In this document: positions 1 to 6,674 of the stretch, piece after piece | Layout of the letters: every line of letters begins with the position of its first letter | How positions within the stretch are numbered: the first letter of the stretch is position 1 | From: JBOGFC01 sp050742155 | Lineage (GTDB): Bacteria; Actinomycetota; Acidimicrobiia; Spongiisociales; JALYHC01 | Assembly (NCBI GenBank): GCA_050742155.1 | Contig: JBOGFC010000262.1 | Span: 1-9,910, forward strand | Length of the DNA stretch: 9,910 bases | Reading direction: 5' to 3' | Notes under the pieces: generated by a model | What the model was told of the DNA's origin: nothing | The model's input: the letters and a program-made list of their open reading frames with translations, nothing else | Database searches by the model: none | Position numbers and translations under genes: made by a program

Positions 1-615
1 GCCCTCCCCCGGGTAGCCGCCGTCGTTGGGCTTGATCTCGGTGAGCTGCTGGATGGTGGCATTCTCCCCCGAGTAGGCGTCCCCGTAGATGACCTTCTTC
101 TGCGCCCCGACCAGGCCCTGGGCACCCACGTACAGCGCGTACTCGAACCCGCCTCCGGAGGGCAGCAGCTCCAGCTCCAGCTCGATCCTCTTCTGGTTGG
201 CCTGGCGTGATTGGGAGGTGGGTGCCCAGCCCCACGACTCGACGAAATAACGCAGGTCGGTGAGGTCGGATGGGGTGGCGTCGGAGATCCGTAGCCAGTA
301 CTGACCCACCACCCCGCTCGCCGAGGTGAGGTTGATCAGGTCGCAGGTCCCGGAGACGATCGGCGAGGACCAGGAGCCGGCACCCTGAGCCCCGGAGCGG
401 ACCGAGTCGTCGTTGGCCAGCTGGTACATGGCGTCCCGCACCCCGGCGTCCGCGGCGTGCACCGACTGGGTGCGGTGGCGGTCGAAGGTGACCTCATCGA
501 GCTCGTGCACCGAGACCGCATACCACCCTGCCCCCAGTGTGAACACGATGAAGGTCACCATCAGGGCGGTGACCACCCCGATGCCGTCCTCGGCGCGATG
601 GAGTCTGCGAATCAC
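1..615 (-). CDS. PilX-like type IV pilus minor pilin protein, 3' end beyond window (205 residues seen)
   Basis: I see a GTG start at 613-615, preceded by GGAAGG six bases upstream, and an open frame that continues through base 1. The frame is closed upstream by a TAG within the spacer, and this GTG is the only good start. The N-terminus has two Arg-rich turns, then EDGIGVVTALMVTFIVFTLG (residues 9-28), a single hydrophobic helix, then SVHAADAGVRDAMYQLAND (51-69). That layout resembles PilX N-terminal proteins, where an AAEAG motif follows the transmembrane helix. Unlike classical prepilins, the residue five places after the Gly is Thr, not Glu, as is usual in PilX-like proteins. The rest is a soluble region rich in beta-prone sequence. 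It lies 88 bases after the PilW-like gene and is probably the third gene of a minor pilin operon. Pilus priming or assembly is inferred from family and context; identity as PilX is moderate. Confidence 0.7.
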   Translation of the reverse strand, partial: MIRRLHRAEDGIGVVTALMVTFIVFTLGAGWYAVSVHELDEVTFDRHRTQSVHAADAGVRDAMYQLANDDSVRSGAQGAGSWSSPIVSGTCDLINLTSASGVVGQYWLRISDATPSDLTDLRYFVESWGWAPTSQSRQANQKRIELELELLPSGGGFEYALYVGAQGLVGAQKKVIYGDAYSGENATIQQLTEIKPNDGGYPGEG

Positions 616-703
616 CTCGAGCCTTCCGGGTTTGGTCCAAGTGGGTATCGGACGGGCCGATCGTCTGGCGCAGGGCCATTCGTGGGGACACTCAGGGCAC
701 TAG
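616..703 (-). other. 88-base spacer between two minor pilin genes
   Basis: This spacer has no credible gene. It holds the ribosome-binding sequence GGAAGG of the PilX-like gene near 622-627 and a weak 5-bp hairpin (647-651 with 657-661). I see no terminator T-run and no convincing promoter, so read-through from the PilW-like gene is likely. An ATG-started frame running over the PilX start (691 downward) is a shadow. Confidence 0.5.
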
Positions 704-1291
704 TCACGGGCAATCGGGGGCATTGGGGAGCCAGATGTTGCGCCCGGATAGCTCGGTGGTCATCAGCTTGGGGCCGGCCCGGTCATTGGGATTGGCGTCG
801 ATCCAGACCCGCACGCGGACCACCTTGCCGGCGCTGGGGCTCAGCCCGGCTCCGCCCTCAGTGGTGAAGACCGGCTCGTCCACCTCGGGGAACTGGGCTA
901 CGTAGGTGGCGTCTCCGTTGACCACGTTCTCGATCACCACCCGCCACGTGGTGCCGCCGTCGGCGGAGCGGCGCAAGTCGGTGCCGTCGAGGTCGTAGGT
1001 GAGGTCGACGGCGCCTGCCGACGGCGCCCGGGACCGAAACTCGAGGACGCTGCCACTCGTGCCGGGGGTGGGTTCACAGACTCGGTCGGCCGAGCGGAAC
1101 TCGCGGTCGATCTGGGCGAGGGCCAGCCGGCCGGCGTCGTTGGCCTGGGCCACGTTCGTGATATCGCGGGTCACCATGAAGCTGGTCTCCATCAAGGGCA
1201 GGAACACCGCACTCACCGCTGCCAGCAGCATGAGCGAGATCATCAGCTCGGTGAGGGTGAGCCCCTCCTCTTGCGTGATCAGCCGCCTCAT
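704..1291 (-). CDS. PilW/GspJ-like prepilin (type IV pilus minor pilin), 195 aa
   Basis: The N-terminus is a clear class III prepilin signal: a short charged leader (MRRLITQEEG), cleavage expected after Gly10, then LTLTELMISLMLLAAVSAVF with Glu at mature position 5 (Glu15), followed by an amphipathic helix to about residue 60. The globular part (61-195) is short and beta-rich, with Cys72 and Cys194 as possible disulfide partners at the two ends. Size and the phrase QANDAGRLALAQIDREFRSA resemble PilW/PulJ (GspJ) proteins. The ATG at 1289-1291 overlaps the TGA of the upstream PilV-like gene as ATGA, with GTGGAG just before it, so the two are coupled. The frame stays open far upstream, but that part lies inside the neighbouring gene and is not coding. 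The role, minor pilin that helps start or cap a pilus after processing by a PilD-type peptidase, is inferred from family. Confidence 0.8.
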   Translation of the reverse strand: MRRLITQEEGLTLTELMISLMLLAAVSAVFLPLMETSFMVTRDITNVAQANDAGRLALAQIDREFRSADRVCEPTPGTSGSVLEFRSRAPSAGAVDLTYDLDGTDLRRSADGGTTWRVVIENVVNGDATYVAQFPEVDEPVFTTEGGAGLSPSAGKVVRVRVWIDANPNDRAGPKLMTTELSGRNIWLPNAPDCP

Positions 1292-3201
1292 GGGCTCGGC
1301 TCCACGTATATGGCCGAGGCAGACAGCCCCCCCAGCCCGAAGCTCAGGTTCAGGTCGTAGATCACTCCGTCCTCGATGAGCAGCCCGGAGAGGAAGGCGC
1401 CGGCGATGCGGACGTCCTCCACCCGGTAGCTGACCTGGCCGATCACCATCGAGGGGACCTGGTGAACCACCTCGTTGGGGCTCTCCGTTGGCACCAGGGC
1501 CGGGTTGACGGTCAGCGAGGCCTGTACCTGGTAGTCGAGCTGAGGGCGGTCGCTGACGTCGGGCATCGTGTAGGAGATGGTGACTGAGCACGTCTGGGGG
1601 GTGGTGATCACCCGGATGTTGATCGGACCCGTGCAGCCGGGCACCCCCTCGTAGACGCGGGTGTCGGGGTTCCAGTACCTGAGGAAGATGTCCCCGGCGG
1701 TGATGTCGTTCGGGGGGAGCGTCTCTCCGGCGCGGACCGAGCCGCTTACCGTGGGGAGGTCGACCCGGATCCACCCCTCAAAGTCGTCATCGATGGCCAG
1801 GGCGTAGACGTCGTCGTAGCCGACGTAGACCCGCTCACCCTGCCATGAGTAGTCGACGTCGACCCGGCGGGTGGTCTCGACGGGGGTGGCCTGGAACCGG
1901 TCCACCTGACCCTCGTAGCGCAGCGCCGGAGTGGCCGAGGCAGATTCCGGCCCGTGGCGGAAGAAGGCGAACTGGTAGGGGGCGTCGTCCAGGTCCTCGT
2001 CGAAGAGCGTGTCGTAGAGGTCTTCCAGGACCGATCCCTCGTACTCGAGGAACCACACGCGGGCGGCCTCGGCGGTCGACGTGCGTTCGTACGCGTAGGG
2101 CAGCTCGTCCCCGGGGGTGAGCTTGGTCCAGGCCTGGGCGTCCAGGACGTCCGTGGTGTCCTGCGCTCCCCCGCCCTCGGTCTCCTCCCGGGCCCGCAGG
2201 TCCCGGGGAGGGTCGTCGGAGTTGGCGTCGAGGGGGTTGGCCTGCGTCCAGGCGGCGAAGGAGAACAGTCCGGCGGGAGGGTCGTTGTCCGGCGGCGAGG
2301 AGCCGAAGTCGTCGTCGGCTCGCTTGGCGAACTGCTCGGGGCCGGCGGCGTAGGCCACCCCATCCGACCAGTCGAACTCCCCGCTCATGCCCGAGTGCAG
2401 CGAGGTCGCCTCCGAGACGTAGTCGGTGACCGCGGTTACCTCGGCGGTGGGGAGGGCGATGGTGGCCTTGAGGTCGGGCCGGGACACCCCCCCGAGCGCC
2501 CAACGAGCGCTCCCCTTCACCCACCCTCGCCCGTCCGGCTGGCTGCCCCCGATGGCGAAGAAGCCTCCGTCGAAGACCACCGTGCCCTTCAGGTACGGCT
2601 GAGCCGGCTGGTCATACAGCGAGACGAAGGTGACCACCCGCACCTCGCGGCGAAAGCCGCTGGGAGGGGTCCACTGCACGATGGCGGACAGCTTCCGCCA
2701 GCGCTCGGTGGCCGGGTCGGCTGGATCGGTGCGGTCGGAGGTGACGAAGAGGAAGCGCTGGAAGGTGGTGTTGTCCCGCGTCACCTCCTCGTGGAAGGAG
2801 AGGAATGGGGCGAAGGTGGCTGCCGGGTTGAGGAAGACGATCTCCCGGCCTTCGAAGGTGTAGTTGCCGGCGGCGTTGGTGCCGATGCCGAACTCGGTGT
2901 TCCAATCGCCACAGTTCACCCCCGACACCCCATCGGCGGGCGGGTCACTCGGGCAGTCGGAATCGTTGGCGGTGTCCACCAGCCCTGTGTTCTCCCATTC
3001 CAGGCTGCGCGCCCGCTCCAGCAACTCGTTGGCCAGGGCGGAAGCAGCAGCCTGGCGGCGGGTCTCCACCAGCACCCGAACCCCGGTGTCGAGTGTGCGC
3101 AGCAAGGTGAGTAGGACCCCGAAGATGATCACCAAGGCGACGGTCGACTCCAGGATGCTGAACCCGCCCTCGCCCCGGATGCGCGCGCGCAGGAAAGCCA
3201 T
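1288..3201 (-). CDS. Large PilV-like prepilin with long exported C-terminal region, 637 aa
   Basis: The start is MAFLRARIRGEGGFSILEST. This is a prepilin leader with expected cleavage between Gly13 and Phe14, Glu at mature position 5 (Glu18), and a hydrophobic helix to about residue 38, followed by the helical stretch ETRRQAAASALANELLERARSLEW typical of PilV/GspI-like minor pilins. Typical PilV proteins are about 150-200 aa; here about 440 more residues follow. I recognise no named domain in that part. It is acidic (for example DDDFGSSPPDNDPP at 296-309 and DEDLDDAP at 401-408), rich in Tyr/Trp/Val strands, and has only four Cys (83, 97, 523, 538), spaced as two pairs that could form disulfides. 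The last 150 residues look like repeated beta-strand material. A surface or tip role, such as adhesion, is inference only. It is the first gene of the pilin cluster and overlaps the next gene by 4 bases. The ribosome-binding sequence is weak (AAAGAAG before CCTCATG). Confidence 0.82.
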   Translation of the reverse strand: MAFLRARIRGEGGFSILESTVALVIIFGVLLTLLRTLDTGVRVLVETRRQAAASALANELLERARSLEWENTGLVDTANDSDCPSDPPADGVSGVNCGDWNTEFGIGTNAAGNYTFEGREIVFLNPAATFAPFLSFHEEVTRDNTTFQRFLFVTSDRTDPADPATERWRKLSAIVQWTPPSGFRREVRVVTFVSLYDQPAQPYLKGTVVFDGGFFAIGGSQPDGRGWVKGSARWALGGVSRPDLKATIALPTAEVTAVTDYVSEATSLHSGMSGEFDWSDGVAYAAGPEQFAKRADDDFGSSPPDNDPPAGLFSFAAWTQANPLDANSDDPPRDLRAREETEGGGAQDTTDVLDAQAWTKLTPGDELPYAYERTSTAEAARVWFLEYEGSVLEDLYDTLFDEDLDDAPYQFAFFRHGPESASATPALRYEGQVDRFQATPVETTRRVDVDYSWQGERVYVGYDDVYALAIDDDFEGWIRVDLPTVSGSVRAGETLPPNDITAGDIFLRYWNPDTRVYEGVPGCTGPINIRVITTPQTCSVTISYTMPDVSDRPQLDYQVQASLTVNPALVPTESPNEVVHQVPSMVIGQVSYRVEDVRIAGAFLSGLLIEDGVIYDLNLSFGLGGLSASAIYVEPSP

Positions 3202-3336
3202 GAGGCTTCTTTCGGCCGCACGAGGTTGCGAGTTGAGAGCCCGCCCGGGCCAGTTCGGCGGTGCCAGAACGGGCTAGTCCCCTCCGTTCTTGTGACGGAT
3301 GACCACCCTATCGGTTGATAAGCGTCACAAAAAGGG
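3202..3336 (-). promoter_or_regulatory. Intergenic region between rel and the pilin cluster, with candidate promoter
   Basis: This is the probable promoter region of the pilin genes. On the minus strand a TAGGGT (3310 down to 3305) fits the actinobacterial -10 pattern TANNNT. There is no clean -35: the nearest TTGTGA is only 14 bases upstream. An 8-bp inverted repeat (TTGTGACG/CGTCACAA, arms 3290-3297 and 3323-3330) is centred exactly on this -10. Nearer the gene, AGAACGG/CCGTTCT (3266-3272, 3284-3290) can form a 7-bp hairpin that would lie in the leader. No T-run follows either hairpin, so neither looks like a rho-independent terminator for rel. The promoter call is an inference from sequence alone. 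Confidence 0.35.
3290..3330. repeat. 8-bp inverted repeat, 25-base spacer, flanking a possible -10
   Basis: The perfect arms are TTGTGACG at 3290-3297 and CGTCACAA at 3323-3330. The arm centres are 33 bases apart, about three helical turns, so both would face the same side of the DNA. The spacing is too long for one dimer of a CRP/FNR-type protein on a TGTGA-N6-TCACA site. Two bound dimers or a looped pair is possible but unproven. Confidence 0.5.
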
Positions 3337-5517
3337 CTAGGCCTGCGGGACCAGCCGGTAGGCGTCGTAGACGCCGTCCACCCGGCGGAGCTCGTTCAGG
3401 GCGCGCTGGAGCTGGCCGGGGTCGGAGAGCTCCACCTCGTAGCGGAGAATGGCCACCCGGTCCCGGCCGGCGGCCGAGGAGGAGGCGTGGATGTTGCCGC
3501 CCAGGTCGGAGAGGACGGACGTGACGTCCCGGAGCAGGCCGGGTCGATCGAGCGCCTCTACTTGCAGCCACACCACGAAGCTCCCCACCCGCTCGGGAGC
3601 CCAGCTCACCTCGACCATCCGCTCGGACCGCTCCCCGAGCGCCGCCACATTGGTGCAGTCCGCACGATGGACCGAGACTCCCCGCCCGACGGTGACGAAG
3701 CCGGCGATGTCGTCTCCGGGTACGGGGGCGCAGCAGCGGGCGATCCGCACCCACAGGTCGTCCAGCCCCTCCACGATCACGCCGCTTCCCACCGGGGGCC
3801 GGGCACGCGGGCGAGGGGGCGCCAGCAGGTCCTCCTCTTCCTCCGCTTCCTCCGGCCGGACCAGCCGGACCAGCCGGTTGATCACCGTGGTGGCCGTCAG
3901 GTTCCCCTCCCCGACCGCCACGTAGAGCGACTCCAGGTCGGAGTGGCCCAGGCCGTCGCCCACCTCGACCAGCCGGCGATCGCGCTCGGCGGCCCCCAGC
4001 CCGAGGCCTTCCCGGCGGAGCAGCTTGCCCACCTCCTCCCGGCCCTCGGCCAGGGCGGCCTGGCGGCGTTCCTTGGTGAACCGCTGGCGGATCTTGGCCG
4101 AGGCCCGCGAGGTGCGGACGAACTCCAGCCAGTCCCGGCTCGGGCCGGCCTCCTGTGCCTTGGAGGTCACTATCTCCACGATGTCCCCCGACTCGAGCTT
4201 GGTCGAGAGGGGAACCAGGCGGCCGTTCACCTTGGCCCCCGCGCAGCGGTGCCCCACCTCGGTGTGGATGTGGTAGGCGAAGTCGACCGGGGTGGCGCCC
4301 CGCGGCAGGGTGACCACGTCGCCCTTCGGGGTGAGGACGAACACCTCGTCCCGATAGAGGTCCAGCTTGAGGCTGTCGAGAAACTCGCCCGGGTCGGCGT
4401 ACTCCTCCTGGAGGAAGCGGATGTCGGCCAGCCAGGGAAGGTCGGCGGGACCCATCCCTTCCTTGTACCGCCAGTGGGCGGCGATCCCGTACTCGGCCCG
4501 CTCGTGCATCTCCCGGCTGCGGATCTGCACCTCGAGGGGCTTTCCCTCGGGGCCCACCACAGTGGTGTGGATGCTCTGGTACAGGTTGAACTTGGGCATG
4601 GCGATGTAGTCCTTGAAGCGCCCGTGGATGGGCGGCCACATGGAGTGGACCACGCCGAGGGCCGCGTAGCAGTCCCTGACCTCCTCGCTGATGATGCGGA
4701 TGCCGACCAGGTCATGGATCTCCTCGAAGGGACGGCCGGCGGTGACCATCTTGCGGTAGATCGAGTAGAGGTGCTTGGGCCGGCCGCTCACCTCGGCCTT
4801 CACCCCGGCGTCGGCCAGGGCGGCCCCCACCTCCACCACCACCTTCTCCAGGTACGCATCCCGCTGCGGGGCCCGGCTGCGCAGCAAGGCCTCGATCTCG
4901 GCGTGCCGCTTGGGATGCAGGATCGCGAAGCTCCGGTCCTCCATCTCGTGCTTGATCTCCTCCGTCCCCAGGCGGTGGGCGAGCGGGGCATAGATCTCGA
5001 GCGACTCACGAGCGATACGGGCCTGCTTCTCGGGTCGGAGGGGAGAGATCGTGCGCAGGTTGTGGAGGCGGTCCACCAGCTTGATGAGCAGGACCCGCAC
5101 GTCCTGGGCCATGGCCACCACCATCTTGCGGATGCTGGCCGCCTGGGCCTGCTCGGGCGAGCTGAAGCTGACCCGATCGAGCTTGGTGACCCCATCGATC
5201 AGCCGGGCCACCTCCTCCCCGAACGCATCGGCGATCTCCTGCACGGTGAGATCGGTGTCCTCCACTGCGTCGTGCAGCAGGGCGGCGGCCAGGGTCGGGG
5301 CGTCGAGGCCGTAGTCCGCCAGCAGCTGGGCGACCGCCAGCGGGTGGGTGACGTAAGGGTCGCCGCTCAGGCGGAACTGGCCTTCATGCATGCGCCGGGC
5401 CAGCTCGTAGGCCTCCGGGATGAGCTGATCCGAGGATTGGGGATGGTGGAGATGGAAGGCGCGCAGGACGGGATCGAGCTCGACGATCACCGCCTCGTCC
5501 GGGTGCCTCTGGTTCAT
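3337..5517 (-). CDS. rel: Bifunctional (p)ppGpp synthetase/hydrolase (Rel/RSH), 726 aa, full length
   Basis: This cytosolic stringent-response enzyme makes (p)ppGpp from ATP and GDP/GTP and also degrades it. All domains of a long RSH are present. The HD hydrolase (about 30-200) has R49, H58, H82-D83, E86-D87 and D149-N153 intact. The synthetase (about 240-350) has GRPKHLYSIYRKM (245-257), D269, RFKD (300-303), YQSIHTTV (313-320) and E329. The TGS domain is at about 390-452. A conserved helical and zinc-finger-like region follows, with RIARCCAPVPGDDI (591-604) and a His/Cys pair (617, 621). A C-terminal ACT domain covers about 645-726. RFKD rather than the acidic EXDD version marks a bifunctional Rel, not a RelA-only synthetase, and the intact HD residues agree. 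An acidic then Pro/Arg-rich linker (555-576) precedes the zinc-finger region. The ATG at 5515-5517 has no good Shine-Dalgarno but lies 6 bases after a TAGAAT. In many actinobacteria apt lies between secF and rel; it is absent here. Confidence 0.97.
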   Translation of the reverse strand: MNQRHPDEAVIVELDPVLRAFHLHHPQSSDQLIPEAYELARRMHEGQFRLSGDPYVTHPLAVAQLLADYGLDAPTLAAALLHDAVEDTDLTVQEIADAFGEEVARLIDGVTKLDRVSFSSPEQAQAASIRKMVVAMAQDVRVLLIKLVDRLHNLRTISPLRPEKQARIARESLEIYAPLAHRLGTEEIKHEMEDRSFAILHPKRHAEIEALLRSRAPQRDAYLEKVVVEVGAALADAGVKAEVSGRPKHLYSIYRKMVTAGRPFEEIHDLVGIRIISEEVRDCYAALGVVHSMWPPIHGRFKDYIAMPKFNLYQSIHTTVVGPEGKPLEVQIRSREMHERAEYGIAAHWRYKEGMGPADLPWLADIRFLQEEYADPGEFLDSLKLDLYRDEVFVLTPKGDVVTLPRGATPVDFAYHIHTEVGHRCAGAKVNGRLVPLSTKLESGDIVEIVTSKAQEAGPSRDWLEFVRTSRASAKIRQRFTKERRQAALAEGREEVGKLLRREGLGLGAAERDRRLVEVGDGLGHSDLESLYVAVGEGNLTATTVINRLVRLVRPEEAEEEEDLLAPPRPRARPPVGSGVIVEGLDDLWVRIARCCAPVPGDDIAGFVTVGRGVSVHRADCTNVAALGERSERMVEVSWAPERVGSFVVWLQVEALDRPGLLRDVTSVLSDLGGNIHASSSAAGRDRVAILRYEVELSDPGQLQRALNELRRVDGVYDAYRLVPQA

Positions 5518-5523
5518 CTGGAA

Positions 5524-5529
5524 ATTCTA
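5524..5529 (-). promoter_or_regulatory. Candidate -10 element of a leaderless rel promoter
   Basis: On the minus strand TAGAAT matches TATAAT at five of six positions and the actinobacterial TANNNT pattern. Only TTCCAG separates it from the rel ATG, so transcription would start at or within a base of the A of ATG. No Shine-Dalgarno is seen in the last 15 bases, as expected for a leaderless mRNA. With a 17-base spacer the -35 position is CCAAAA (5552 to 5547), a poor match that coincides with the first bases of the 48-bp palindrome. Confidence 0.5.
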
Positions 5530-5546
5530 TCCCTGTCCCCCCGACG

Positions 5547-5594
5547 TTTTGGCGCGCAAACTTCACACCCTGGTGTGATCCTTGCGCGCCAAAA
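5547..5594. repeat. 48-bp imperfect concentric palindrome between secF and rel
   Basis: The outer arms TTTTGGCGCGCAA (5547-5559) and TTGCGCGCCAAAA (5582-5594) are perfect over 13 bp. The inner arms TCACACC (5563-5569) and GGTGTGA (5572-5578) are perfect over 7 bp. Both share the same centre (between 5570 and 5571). Only a 3x3 mismatch (5560-5562 against 5579-5581) and the central pair break symmetry, so 20 of 24 positions pair. The 5' arm begins with T's and the 3' arm ends with A's on both strands, followed by GC-rich sequence, so it lacks the U-tail of an intrinsic terminator. A protein-binding operator for rel, or an RNA hairpin in the secF 3' region, fits better. Confidence 0.85.
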
Positions 5595-5609
5595 GCTGGG
5601 GGAGAGCCC

Positions 5610-6674
5610 CTACCGGCGCTTCCTGCGTCGCTGGCGGGGTGGTCGGGGGGCGGCGCCGCCGGCGGCCGGGGGGCGGGCGAGGGCCGGCTCCGGGCGGTCC
5701 ACCCGCTCGGCGGTGCTCCATTCGACCTCGTCACGGCGGCCCACCCGCCTTCGGAGGCGCTCCCAGCGGGCCTCCCGCTCCTTCCAGGCCGCCAGCAGCG
5801 GGGCGGCCACGAAGATCGAGGAGTAGGTCCCCGAGGCGATCCCAATGAAGAGCGCCAGGGCGAAGACCCGCAGGGTGCTGGCCCCCAGCAGGAACGATCC
5901 GACGAAGAGCAGGCTGCCCACCGGGAGCAGGCTGGTGAGGGAAGTGTTGATCGAGCGCATCAGCACCTGGTTCATGGAGCGGTTGACGATCTCGCTATAG
6001 GGCACCCGCTCGCCGAGCTCCTCGGTGTTCTCGAGGATCTTGTCGAACACCACCACCGTGTCGTACAGCGAATACCCCAGGATGGTCAGCACGGCGATGA
6101 CGGTGGCCGGGGCCACCTCCAGGCCGCTGAGGGCGTAGACACCGGCGGTGAGGACGAGATCATGGACCAGGGCCACCAGGGCCGTAGCAGCCATCTTCCA
6201 CTCGAAGCGCAAGGTGATGAAGACCGAGACCGCCGCCAGGAAGAAGATCAAGGCACGGCCTGCCTGGCGGGTGATCTGGCCCCCCCAGGTGGGCCCGACC
6301 GTGTCGAGGCTCACCTCGGAAGGCTGCACGCCGGCCGCCTCGGCCACGCTCTCGACGAGGGTGGCCTCCACCCCGGCCGGCAGGGGCCCGGTCTGGACCC
6401 GAATGCCCTCTCCTCCGCTCAAGAGCTGCACCTGGGAACCTTCCAGGCCGACCCGGCCGAGGGCCCGGCGAACCTCGGCCACCGACGCTCCGGCCGGATT
6501 GGCCGCCTCCACCAGCGTGCCTCCGCGAAAGTCGACACTCAAGTTGAAGCCCCGCCAGCCGACCCCGATCAGCGAGGCGGTCAGCAGCACCGCCGAGACC
6601 ATGAACCACCTCCGGCGGGGCCCCACGAAGTCGAAGCGGGTCTGGCCCCGGTAGAGCTGGGACCAGAGGTTCAT
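5610..6674 (-). CDS. secF: Protein translocase subunit SecF, 354 aa
   Basis: SecF works with SecD in the cytoplasmic membrane, using the proton gradient to complete export through SecYEG. The start MNLWSQLYRG at 6674 overlaps the secD TGA as ATGA and has GGAGG seven bases upstream (6682-6686). The frame is open further upstream to 6857, but that is noise inside secD. TM1 lies at about 24-40, followed by the SecF signature GFNLSVDFRGGTLVEA (42-57). A short periplasmic domain reaches about residue 130. TM2-TM6 lie at about 140-157, 164-183, 188-207, 246-264 and 268-292, with Asp205 in TM4 (YSLYDTVVVFD) and Arg240 in MRSINTSLTSLLPVG. The cytoplasmic tail from about 298 is long and basic, ending in QRRRKRR, which is common for actinobacterial SecF. 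Confidence is high. Confidence 0.97.
   Translation of the reverse strand: MNLWSQLYRGQTRFDFVGPRRRWFMVSAVLLTASLIGVGWRGFNLSVDFRGGTLVEAANPAGASVAEVRRALGRVGLEGSQVQLLSGGEGIRVQTGPLPAGVEATLVESVAEAAGVQPSEVSLDTVGPTWGGQITRQAGRALIFFLAAVSVFITLRFEWKMAATALVALVHDLVLTAGVYALSGLEVAPATVIAVLTILGYSLYDTVVVFDKILENTEELGERVPYSEIVNRSMNQVLMRSINTSLTSLLPVGSLLFVGSFLLGASTLRVFALALFIGIASGTYSSIFVAAPLLAAWKEREARWERLRRRVGRRDEVEWSTAERVDRPEPALARPPAAGGAAPRPPRQRRRKRR

Noticed and set aside
1954..3114. A 386-codon open frame on the plus strand opposite the large pilin
   Set aside because: It is Gly/Val/Glu-rich with no recognisable motif and no matching neighbours on that strand; it is a mirror of the prepilin gene.
3266..3290. A rel terminator hairpin
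   Set aside because: The 7-bp stem has no following U-run and a G-rich loop; it is better read as a leader hairpin of the pilin transcript, and even that is weak.
3308..4639. A 443-codon minus-strand frame inside rel
   Set aside because: It lies in another frame of rel and its translation is Arg/Gly/Pro-rich, typical of frame-shifted high-G+C DNA.
5564..5578. A CRP-type site in the palindrome core
   Set aside because: The half-sites are TCACA-N6-TGTGA, the reverse orientation to the CRP consensus TGTGA-N6-TCACA.
5547..5594. A rho-independent terminator after secF
   Set aside because: The stem is strong, but no U-run follows on either strand; the 3' arm ends in A's and then GC-rich sequence.
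3487..5826. A 779-codon open frame on the plus strand opposite rel
   Set aside because: Its translation is low-complexity and rich in His, Gly, Leu and Asp, has no domain, and is explained by antisense reading of a high-G+C gene. The minus-strand Rel protein has all expected motifs.
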